From: Burkholderiales bacterium
GTDB lineage: Bacteria > Pseudomonadota > Gammaproteobacteria > Burkholderiales > Burkholderiaceae_C
DNA: 64,000 bases
Assembly (NCBI GenBank): GCA_028868825.1
Contig: JAGWTU010000014.1
Coordinates: 1-64,000, forward strand
Reading direction: 5' to 3'
Shown here: piece after piece, positions 57,399 to 64,000 of the stretch
Layout: each line of letters begins with the position of its first letter
How positions within the stretch are numbered: position 1 is the stretch's first letter
Notes under the pieces: model-generated
Database searches by the model: none
What the model saw: only the letters and a program-made list of their open reading frames with translations
What the model was told of the DNA's origin: nothing
Program-made: the position numbers and the translations under genes

Positions 57399-58451
57399 AT
57401 GAGCACGCTGACCCTGACTCGACATACCCGGCAACTGCCCCGCCGGCACCCGAAGCTGTTCCTGGGGGCGGCGGCGCTGTTCTGGTTCGCGCTCTACCAG
57501 GCGCTGAATCCGGCGTCCGAGGCGCTGGTCGCGGCCGCCTCGGTCGATCGCGGCAGCCCCCTGGGCGCCGCCCTGCAGTTCTTCCTCTACGACACGCCCA
57601 AGGTGCTGTTGCTGCTCACCGCCGTGGTGTTCGTGATGGGCATGATCAACTCCTATTTCACGCCGCAGCGCACCCGCGCCCTGCTGGCCGGCAGGACCGA
57701 GGGCGTGGCCAACGTGATGGCCGCCAGCCTGGGCATCGTGACGCCGTTCTGCTCCTGCTCTGCCGTGCCGCTGTTCATCGGTTTCGTGCAGGCCGGCGTG
57801 CCGCTGGGGGTGACCTTCTCGTTCCTCATTTCCGCGCCGATGGTCAACGAGGTGGCGCTGGCGCTGCTGTTCGGCCTCTTCGGCTGGAAGATCGCCGCCC
57901 TCTACATGGGCCTGGGCCTGACGGTGGCCATCGTCGCCGGCTGGGTCATCGGCCGCCTGCGCATGGAAGCGCACCTCGAAGACTGGGTGCGCGAGATGCC
58001 CCAGGTGCAGGCTGCGGCCGCCGGCGACGGCATGACCCTGGCCGATCGCATCGAAGCCGGATACACCAGCGTGCGCGAGATCGTCGGCAAGGTCTGGCCG
58101 TACATCCTGGCCGGCATCGCCGTCGGCGCGGCGATCCACGGCTGGGTGCCGCAGGACTTCATGGCGTCGTTCATGGGCCGGGACGCCTGGTGGTCGGTGC
58201 CGCTGGCGGTGCTCATCGGCGTGCCGATGTACACGAACGCGGCCGGCATCATTCCCATCGTGCAGGCGCTGCTGGCCAAGGGCGCCGCGCTGGGCACCGT
58301 GCTCGCCTTCATGATGAGCGTGATCGCGCTTTCGCTGCCCGAGATGATCATCCTGCGCAAGGTGCTGAAGCTGCGCCTGATCGCCACCTTCGCGGGCGTC
58401 GTCGCCGCCGGCATCCTGATCGTCGGCTACGTCTTCAATGCGGTGCTCTGA
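57399..58451 (+). CDS. UPF0718/DUF318 permease, ArsP-like
   Basis: A 350-residue permease with eight to nine TM helices. The family signature VTPFCSCSAVPLFIGFVQAGVP lies near residue 118, and the second half repeats the theme with GVPMYTNAAGIIPIVQALL. This family includes ArsP, which exports trivalent methylarsenicals, and uncharacterised YraQ proteins. Next to arsI, an enzyme for methylarsenite, an ArsP-like role is attractive; the extra partner at 58487 (CxxC protein) is typical for YraQ-type pairs. Follows the sigma factor by 78 bases. Confidence 0.85.
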   Translation: MSTLTLTRHTRQLPRRHPKLFLGAAALFWFALYQALNPASEALVAAASVDRGSPLGAALQFFLYDTPKVLLLLTAVVFVMGMINSYFTPQRTRALLAGRTEGVANVMAASLGIVTPFCSCSAVPLFIGFVQAGVPLGVTFSFLISAPMVNEVALALLFGLFGWKIAALYMGLGLTVAIVAGWVIGRLRMEAHLEDWVREMPQVQAAAAGDGMTLADRIEAGYTSVREIVGKVWPYILAGIAVGAAIHGWVPQDFMASFMGRDAWWSVPLAVLIGVPMYTNAAGIIPIVQALLAKGAALGTVLAFMMSVIALSLPEMIILRKVLKLRLIATFAGVVAAGILIVGYVFNAVL

Positions 58452-58486
58452 GCGCACCGCCCCTTCCTCGATTCAAGGAGAAACCC

Positions 58487-58720
58487 ATGGACATCAAGGT
58501 ACTCGGCAGCGGCTGCGCCAATTGCAAGAACACGGTCGCGCTGATCGAGCAGGCTGCGAAAGACAAGGGCGTGGCCGTGACACTCAGCAAGGTCGAGGAC
58601 CTGCGCGACATCGTGAGCTACGGCGTGATGTCGACACCGGCGGTGGTCATCGACGGCAAGGTCGTCCACGCCGGGGGCGTGCCGCAGCGGGCCAAGGTCG
58701 AACAGTGGCTGGGCGGCTGA
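58487..58720 (+). CDS. Small thioredoxin-fold protein (redox-active disulfide protein 2 type)
   Basis: A 77-residue protein. MDIKVLGSGCANCKNTVALI carries the CxxC, DLRDIVSYGVMSTPAVVIDGK the cis-Pro loop of a thioredoxin fold. Family members of this length are found with UPF0718 permeases and may pass thiols or metals to them. AAGGAG ribosome-binding site precedes ATG 58487. Last gene of the ars run, 35 bases after the permease; the tcuB gene converges 91 bases further on. Confidence 0.9.
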   Translation: MDIKVLGSGCANCKNTVALIEQAAKDKGVAVTLSKVEDLRDIVSYGVMSTPAVVIDGKVVHAGGVPQRAKVEQWLGG

Positions 58721-58811
58721 ACCCGCTCGCCGGTCCACCCCGCCACCACGGCCGGGCGTCGCCTGAACCCTTGGACCGTGCGTCGATACGCGCGGGAATG
58801 CGCCGCCGCCC

Positions 58812-59954
58812 CTATTCGGAGCCGAGCTTGATGCCCGAAGGCATCCGCCGCTCGATGGAAGACTTGAGCAACGACGCCAGGCGGTAGAACCCATGGGCGA
58901 ACTTCCCGTAGGGCAGCGTCAGAAACAAGGCCATGACGATGCCGAGATGGATCGCCAACAGCAGGGCCATGCCCGCAGTCTCCCGTCCGGCCATCAATGC
59001 AAGTCCCGTCAGGCTGGCCGCGAACAGCAGCAAGATGAATGCACGATCCATCGTGCGCTGCGCGGGGTCTCCGTGTGCGGCGTTTCGACGCAGGTTCAGC
59101 CACATCAGGCCCGCCGGTCCCGCGAGCAGGCCGGCTCCACCGACGGTCCCGAGGATCACCGGAAGACTGGTCAACGCATAGGGCGCCGATAGCCCCAGGA
59201 CGTAGTGATACAGCGTGGCCACCGCAGTCGATGCGACGCAGAGCGCGAAGCCATAGAAAGTCAGGTGGTGGAAGCGGCGCCGCCGCAGCGTGAACCGGTC
59301 GTCCTCGTCGTTGCAACCTTCGCCGTGGCCACCATCGAGATACTTCAGGGTCAAGGCATGACCGACGGCCTCGGTGGCTGCGCCTCGCATCGAGGTGCCC
59401 GGCCTCACGTCGCGCCAGAAGCGCCCGACGCCGATGGCCAGTGCCACCGATGAATACGTGAAGACCGAGCCGAACAGCAAGACGAGCGTGCGGTGCGGAA
59501 ACACGGCATAGAAATTCCCCCGCGCCGGCGTCTGGAACAGGCTGCCGGTCATGGCCAGCGCCAACAGCAGGAACAAGGTCAGGCTGGCCGCCGCGGCCAC
59601 GGCAAGGGTCGGGCCGCTGGACTCGTACAGCCGGCCCAGAACCGAGGGCCACGCGTAGTCGCGGTAGGTCTGCCCGCGCACCGTCGCCAGCGACCGGGGT
59701 ACGTTGACGGCAAACTCGTGAGGGGGCGCGTACTGGCAGGCATGCAGACAGGCGCCGCAACTGTGGCAGAGATTGGCCAGGTAGTGAATGTCGGCCCGCA
59801 CATCGAAACCGATGCGGCGGGTCATGGCGGGAAAGACCCCGCAATAGCCCTCGCAGTAACGGCAGGAATTGCAGATCTGCATGACCCGGGACACCTCCTT
59901 CTCGGCCTCGGACAAGGGCCTGCCCAGCCAGGCGGCGGATGGCTCATTCAGCAC
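58812..59954 (-). CDS. tcuB: Tricarballylate/citrate utilisation protein TcuB
   Basis: A 380-residue membrane protein that reoxidises the flavin of TcuA and passes electrons to the quinone pool. Two [4Fe-4S] motifs: [16 protein letters not shown] (near 28-44) and [17 protein letters not shown] (near 63-80). Then six TM helices with haem-type His residues ([30 protein letters not shown]). Layout matches Salmonella TcuB. It lies 33 bases downstream of tcuA in the same direction. Confidence 0.92.
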   Translation of the reverse strand: MLNEPSAAWLGRPLSEAEKEVSRVMQICNSCRYCEGYCGVFPAMTRRIGFDVRADIHYLANLCHSCGACLHACQYAPPHEFAVNVPRSLATVRGQTYRDYAWPSVLGRLYESSGPTLAVAAAASLTLFLLLALAMTGSLFQTPARGNFYAVFPHRTLVLLFGSVFTYSSVALAIGVGRFWRDVRPGTSMRGAATEAVGHALTLKYLDGGHGEGCNDEDDRFTLRRRRFHHLTFYGFALCVASTAVATLYHYVLGLSAPYALTSLPVILGTVGGAGLLAGPAGLMWLNLRRNAAHGDPAQRTMDRAFILLLFAASLTGLALMAGRETAGMALLLAIHLGIVMALFLTLPYGKFAHGFYRLASLLKSSIERRMPSGIKLGSE

Positions 59955-59987
59955 GGTTTCACCTCTCCGATATCCCGCTGCCGCGCG

Positions 59988-61406
59988 TCATGGCTCACGC
60001 GAGGACGAAACCGGCCCGGCCTGCGGCCCGCGGGCCGACCGTGCCGCCTCCATTCCGGCAATGCGCCCGAATGCCGTACCGATGGCCATGCCGATGCCCC
60101 CGGTGTATCCCTTGCCAAGGACATTACCCGAGATGATTTCACCGGCACCGAAAAGGTTCGGACTGCCTCGCCCGCCGAAATGAACCCGCGCCCGCGCATC
60201 GGACTTCAGGCTCAGGTACGTGAAAGTGATACCCGGGCGCAGGGCAAAGCCGTGAAAGGGAGGTTCGTCGATCGGCATCGCCCAATGCGATTTCGCAGGC
60301 GTCAGACCCTCGGTATGGCAGTCGTCCAGCGCCGTGTGGTCGAATCTTCCGACGCGACAGGCCGCGTTGTATGCGGCTATCGTGCGCACCAGCGCGGCAG
60401 GTTCCAGACCCAGCTTCGAAGCCAATTCCGCAACCGTATCGGCCTTCTCGCCGGGGAAGACCGGCGGCATGAACCGGCCCAGGGCCTTGGCATCGATCAC
60501 GGAATAACCGATCTGATCCGGCTGCATGGCCACGAGGCGCCCCCAGATGGCATAGCGCTTGGGCCAGAAGTCCTCGCCCTCGTCGTAGAAGCGCTGTCCG
60601 TTCCGGTTCACCATGATGCCCAGTGACACGCAGTCCACCCGGGTGCAGATACCGCCATCGTAGAGCGGCGCTCGCGCATCGATCGCCACGCAGTGCGATT
60701 GCGACGGATCGCCGATCATGTCGGCGCCGGCGTCCTGCATGAATTTCAGCATGACCCCTTGATTGAACCGGGTGCCTCGAATGAGGAAATTGTCAGCGGG
60801 CCATTCACCCCGCTCGTTGCAGCCCCAGACCTCCCGCAGCCATTGCCGATTCGATTCGAAACCGCCCGCCGCCAGCACGCAGGCCTGGCCCTCGATCCTT
60901 TCGCTGCCCACCCGGGCCGCCAGGAAGCGACCATCATCGATATCCAGCGAGGTCACCGGCGCGTCGTACCGGATCGCCACGCCCAGGGCCCGCGCGCTGC
61001 GGTAATAGGCATTCACCAACGCCTTGCCGCCCCCCATGAAGAACGCATTGGTACGGGACAGGTGCAGCGTTCCGGAGAGCGAGGGCTGGAATCGGACGCC
61101 CTGCCTGCGCATCCAGTCCCGACAATCGGCCGTGCTGCGGATCACCATGCGAGCGAGGGCCTCGTCGGTCTGACCTCCGGTCACCTTGAACAGGTCCTGC
61201 CAGTATTCCTCCTCGGGGTAGGACTCCAGCAGCACGTCCTGAGGGGCGTCGTGCATGCAGCGGATATTGCGCGTGTGCTGCGAGTTGCCGCCGCGCCACT
61301 CCTTGGGCGCGGCCTCCAGCATCAGCACGCTCGCTCCTGCTTCGCGCGCCGAGATGGCGGCACACAATGCGGCGTTGCCGCCACCGACGACGACGACATC
61401 CCACAT
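59988..61406 (-). CDS. tcuA: FAD-dependent tricarballylate dehydrogenase TcuA
   Basis: A 472-residue flavoprotein that oxidises tricarballylate to cis-aconitate. MWDVVVVGGGNAALCAAISAREAGASVLMLEAAP is the FAD fold; GGNSQHTRNIRCMHDA, FMGGGKALVNAYYRSA, CVLAAGGFESNRQW and the C-terminal FGAGEIISGNVLGKGYTGGIGMAIG follow the fumarate-reductase/succinate-dehydrogenase flavoprotein pattern of TcuA. ATG 61406 is chosen because the FAD fold starts there and AAGG precedes it; a TTG at 61439 overlapping the ATPase stop is the alternative. Between tcuB and the transporter ATPase. Confidence 0.92.
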   Translation of the reverse strand: MWDVVVVGGGNAALCAAISAREAGASVLMLEAAPKEWRGGNSQHTRNIRCMHDAPQDVLLESYPEEEYWQDLFKVTGGQTDEALARMVIRSTADCRDWMRRQGVRFQPSLSGTLHLSRTNAFFMGGGKALVNAYYRSARALGVAIRYDAPVTSLDIDDGRFLAARVGSERIEGQACVLAAGGFESNRQWLREVWGCNERGEWPADNFLIRGTRFNQGVMLKFMQDAGADMIGDPSQSHCVAIDARAPLYDGGICTRVDCVSLGIMVNRNGQRFYDEGEDFWPKRYAIWGRLVAMQPDQIGYSVIDAKALGRFMPPVFPGEKADTVAELASKLGLEPAALVRTIAAYNAACRVGRFDHTALDDCHTEGLTPAKSHWAMPIDEPPFHGFALRPGITFTYLSLKSDARARVHFGGRGSPNLFGAGEIISGNVLGKGYTGGIGMAIGTAFGRIAGMEAARSARGPQAGPVSSSREP

Positions 61407-61435
61407 GGCGGCCTTGCGCGTAGCGCCCCGCACGG

Positions 61436-62239
61436 TCAATGCTGCCCGCGCTCGCGAAGCATGGCCTTGTCGACCTCGACCGACAGCGCATCGGTGACGC
61501 GCTTCATGTGCCGCGCCACCGCCGGATCACCCACTTCGCGAGGGTGGGGCAATTCGACGATCTCCTCGTGAACGATCCCGGATGGGCGGTTGCCGAAGAC
61601 CACCACCCGGTCGGCCATCAGCACCGCTTCCTGCACGCTGTGGGTAACCATCAGGATGGTCTTGTCGGCCTCCTTCCAGAGGGAATGCAGGTCCTTGATC
61701 ATGTAATTCTTGGTCTGCACGTCGAGGGCGCCGAAAGGCTCGTCCAGCAGCAGCACCTCCGGGTTGTAGGCGATCGCCCGTGCAATCGCCACGCGTTGCT
61801 TCATCCCCCCCGAAAGGGTCGACGGGTAGGCATTCTCGAATCCGGACAGGCCGGTCGCTCGTATCCACCGGCGAGCGATCCCTTCGGCATCCTGCCGAGG
61901 CATCTTCTGCAGTTCGAGCCCGAGCGTGATGTTGCGCAGCACCGTGCGCCAACCGAAGAGCACGAATTCCTGAAACACCAGGCCGCGGTCCCGCCCCGGA
62001 CCCGTGATCGGCTTGCCACTGAGGAGGATCTCGCCCGAACTCGCCTTCTCGAACCCGGCCACCATGTACAGAAAGGTCGACTTGCCGCAACCCGAGGGGC
62101 CGATGATGGCGACGAACTCGTTCTCCGAGATCGAGAAGTTCAGATTGTCGATCGCGACCACCTGCTCGCCGGTCTCCTGATTGACGAATGTCTTGTTCAG
62201 GTTCCGGACGACGATCTTCTTGTTCCGCTCTTGTACCAC
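61436..62239 (-). CDS. ABC transporter ATP-binding protein, NitT/TauT type
   Basis: A 267-residue ATPase of the nitrate/sulfonate/taurine class. Walker A IIGPSGCGKSTFLYMVAGF, Q-loop GLVFQEFVLFGWRTV, signature TLSGGMKQRVAIARAI, Walker B VLLLDEPFGALDVQT and H-loop VTHSVQEAVLM are all present. A GTG start at 62239 is supported by GGAG seven bases before. With the two permeases upstream (in the direction of reading) and tcuAB downstream, it is likely to energise uptake of tricarballylate or a related tricarboxylate. The binding protein gene is not in the window. Confidence 0.88.
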   Translation of the reverse strand: MVQERNKKIVVRNLNKTFVNQETGEQVVAIDNLNFSISENEFVAIIGPSGCGKSTFLYMVAGFEKASSGEILLSGKPITGPGRDRGLVFQEFVLFGWRTVLRNITLGLELQKMPRQDAEGIARRWIRATGLSGFENAYPSTLSGGMKQRVAIARAIAYNPEVLLLDEPFGALDVQTKNYMIKDLHSLWKEADKTILMVTHSVQEAVLMADRVVVFGNRPSGIVHEEIVELPHPREVGDPAVARHMKRVTDALSVEVDKAMLRERGQH

Positions 62240-62262
62240 GCCGATCTCCGTTCCCGATGGCT

Positions 62263-63093
62263 TCAACGCTCGACCTGCACGCCCCAACGCTTCGTGGTCA
62301 CGGCCTCGATCCTGCCCATGACGATGTTCTCCAGGATATAGCCCATCAGCGCGATCAGCAGGATGCCGCCGAATATCGTGTCCATGCTCAGGTACTCGAC
62401 GGCGTCGTAGATCATGAAGCCCAGGCCGAAGCCGCTGGCCGCCAGCATCTCGGCGGCAATCAGCGAGCGCCACGCAAAGCCGATGCCCAGTTTCACGCCG
62501 GTGATCAGGAAGGGAAAGATGCCCGGCAGTGCGACGATCCAGACGCAACGCATGCGGCTCGCGCCCATGGACTGCGCCACCCAGAACGCCTTGTCGCTCA
62601 ACGCGTCCAGGCCCGCCGCCACGTTGTAGATGATCTGGAAGCTCGCCGAGAGAAATACGACGGTGATCGTGGTTCGATCGTCGATGCCGAAGATCAGCAG
62701 CAGAATCGGCGTCCAGGCCAGGGTCGGCACCGGCATCATGGCGCTGACGACGGGCTGAAGAATCCGACGCCCCCATTTCGTCAGGCCGATCAGCAGGCCC
62801 ACGATGCTGCCGAACACGATGGCGAGCAGGATGCCGGCCAGGATCCGGTACAGGCTGGCCCCGAGATGGGCCCAGAGCCCGTACGGCGGCGTGCCCGCAG
62901 GTCCTGCTTGCAGCCACAGCGCCGCGAGGATCGTGCTCGGCCGCGGGATCAGCGCCACGTTCATCCAGCCCAGCTTGCCGGCGATCTCCCAAAGCACCAG
63001 GAGGCCGGTGATCGTCAGCGTCGGGCGCATCCAGCGCGCCTGGCGTCGCCATCCGAATCGGGACCCCTGGAGGGTCGTCGCTGTCGCGCTCAT
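62263..63093 (-). CDS. ABC transporter permease, SsuC/TauC type
   Basis: A 276-residue permease with six TM helices. The binding-protein-dependent transport inner-membrane signature EAA loop is DALSDKAFWVAQSMGASRMRCVWIVALP, and AMMPVPTLAWTPILLLIFG and GFAWRSLIAAEMLAASGFGLG are usual for this class. Its ATG overlaps the stop of the next permease (ATGA). The ATPase gene follows after 23 bases. The two permeases are related, so the channel is a heterodimer. Confidence 0.88.
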   Translation of the reverse strand: MSATATTLQGSRFGWRRQARWMRPTLTITGLLVLWEIAGKLGWMNVALIPRPSTILAALWLQAGPAGTPPYGLWAHLGASLYRILAGILLAIVFGSIVGLLIGLTKWGRRILQPVVSAMMPVPTLAWTPILLLIFGIDDRTTITVVFLSASFQIIYNVAAGLDALSDKAFWVAQSMGASRMRCVWIVALPGIFPFLITGVKLGIGFAWRSLIAAEMLAASGFGLGFMIYDAVEYLSMDTIFGGILLIALMGYILENIVMGRIEAVTTKRWGVQVER

Positions 63094-63938
63094 CGCGTCC
63101 GCCTGCCCCGTTGCGGGTACCAGCGGCGGATCGTGGCACGCTCGACCGCACCGAAAAGGAGGTGTTCGATCGAGAACCCGAGTATCGCCAGCAAGGCGAT
63201 GCCGACGAACATGGACGGCACGTCGGCATAGGCCCGGGCCGCAAAGATCATGTAGCCCAGACCGAACGAAGCCGCAGCGAGCATCTCGGCGGCCACCAGG
63301 GTCCGCCAGGAATGGGCCAGTCCCAGTTTGAAGCCCGTGATGAGCGTGGGCAGCGAGGATGGCAATAGCACCCTGAAGAAGACGTGCAACCGGGACGCGC
63401 CCATCGACCGGACGACCCACAAGGCGTGCTGCGGAATGGCCTGCACGCCCTGGATCGTGCTGTAGGCGATGGGGAAGAAGGCGCCGAGGAAGCAGACGCT
63501 GATGATCGTCGCGTCACCGCGCCCCATGGTCACCAGGAATATCGGCGTCCACGCGACGGCCGGCAGCGGCAACAGCAGGCTCAGCACGGGACTGAACCAG
63601 GCATGCGCGCTGCGGCTGAGACCGAGCACGAAGCCGAACGGGACGGCGACCAGCGCGGCGAGGACGAAGGCCACCAGCGCACGCAGGAGGCTGTGTGCCA
63701 TGTGCGAGACCAGCACATGGTTGTTCGATGCACCCATCAATTCGAGACCCCGCACGACGATGGTGTGCGGCGCGGGCAGGACCTTCAAGTCCAGGAGTCC
63801 GAACCGGACCACCGCCTCCCAGATCAGCAGCAGCGCGAGGTTCGGGGCGATATAGGCCAGGCCGGACTGCAGGCGCTTCGGAATCCAGCCTGCGCGTTGG
63901 CGCGCGGGCGGTTCCAACTTGATCGACGAACAGTCCAT
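63090..63938 (-). CDS. ABC transporter permease, SsuC/TauC type (second)
   Basis: A 282-residue permease with six TM helices. Class features: LLLPLPAVAWTPIFLVTMG, EAA loop VQAIPQHALWVVRSMGASRLHVFFRVLLP, and GLAHSWRTLVAAEMLAAASFGLGYMIF. ATG 63938 is used (weak GAG upstream); ATG 63980 would add 14 residues and is possible. It is the furthest upstream gene visible in the tcu operon, so the promoter and the solute-binding protein probably lie beyond the right edge. Overlaps the following permease gene by four bases. Confidence 0.88.
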   Translation of the reverse strand: MDCSSIKLEPPARQRAGWIPKRLQSGLAYIAPNLALLLIWEAVVRFGLLDLKVLPAPHTIVVRGLELMGASNNHVLVSHMAHSLLRALVAFVLAALVAVPFGFVLGLSRSAHAWFSPVLSLLLPLPAVAWTPIFLVTMGRGDATIISVCFLGAFFPIAYSTIQGVQAIPQHALWVVRSMGASRLHVFFRVLLPSSLPTLITGFKLGLAHSWRTLVAAEMLAAASFGLGYMIFAARAYADVPSMFVGIALLAILGFSIEHLLFGAVERATIRRWYPQRGRRTR

Positions 63939-64000
63939 TCGGTAATCTCGATCGGTTGAGAGGCGCGACCCGGAACTCATCGGGACTGCGTTCGTTTCCG

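Overview
The window is about 70% G+C, has dense genes with short gaps, and carries polyhydroxybutyrate/fatty-acid metabolism, Liv-type ABC transporters, EgtBD, an NsrR regulon and TcuAB. This suits a betaproteobacterium of the order Burkholderiales, probably the Rubrivivax/Leptothrix/Methylibium part. No rRNA, tRNA, CRISPR array or intact insertion sequence was seen.

Layout. 0-2.9 kb: a TctDE/QseBC-like two-component pair with a membrane protein, reading leftwards. 3-16 kb: housekeeping and accessory genes (DMT exporter with a His-rich tail, acyl-CoA ligase, aquaporin, small stress proteins, 3-hydroxybutyrate dehydrogenase, patatin, PAS chemoreceptor, GspE/PilB-family ATPase with four MshEN-like repeats, a small ribbon-helix-helix-like protein, DgkA). 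16-18.3 kb: ergothioneine genes egtD-egtB. 19-30 kb: methylmalonate-semialdehyde dehydrogenase, acetyl/propionyl-CoA synthetase, a LysR regulator and a five-gene Liv-type ABC transporter.

29.8-38.5 kb is a nitric-oxide island. Two good NsrR-type operators are visible, one before a truncated haemoglobin and one in the nnrS/nsrR divergent promoter. The leftward run from that second operator is nnrS, a DUF2249 protein, a 7Fe ferredoxin, an unusual cbb3-like oxidase (subunit I with a CcoS-like N-terminal extension, two monohaem cytochromes c), SCO and a membrane protein. nsrR itself is followed by a hemerythrin, and a flavodiiron-like protein without flavodoxin lies just beyond. This is the most unusual system in the window: a terminal oxidase that appears to be wired to NO sensing.

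38.6-46.9 kb: a 1121-residue hybrid kinase, a GntR/GntK/MFS gluconate module with two operators 100 bp apart, and a YadGH-type ABC exporter. 47-54 kb is a decay zone: an isocitrate-lyase-family/PAS chimera, a degraded inverted copy of arsI-arsC, and a scar in which two gene tails meet (one a LysR regulator). Intact genes between them include a large lipoprotein, a Nudix hydrolase, a PPOX-fold protein and an S1/P1 nuclease. 54.2-58.7 kb is an intact arsenic operon (arsR, arsI, arsC, acr3, ECF sigma factor, ArsP-like permease, thioredoxin-like protein). 58.8-64 kb: tcuB-tcuA with a NitT/TauT-type ABC transporter, probably for tricarballylate or a related tricarboxylate; the right edge cuts off whatever lies upstream.
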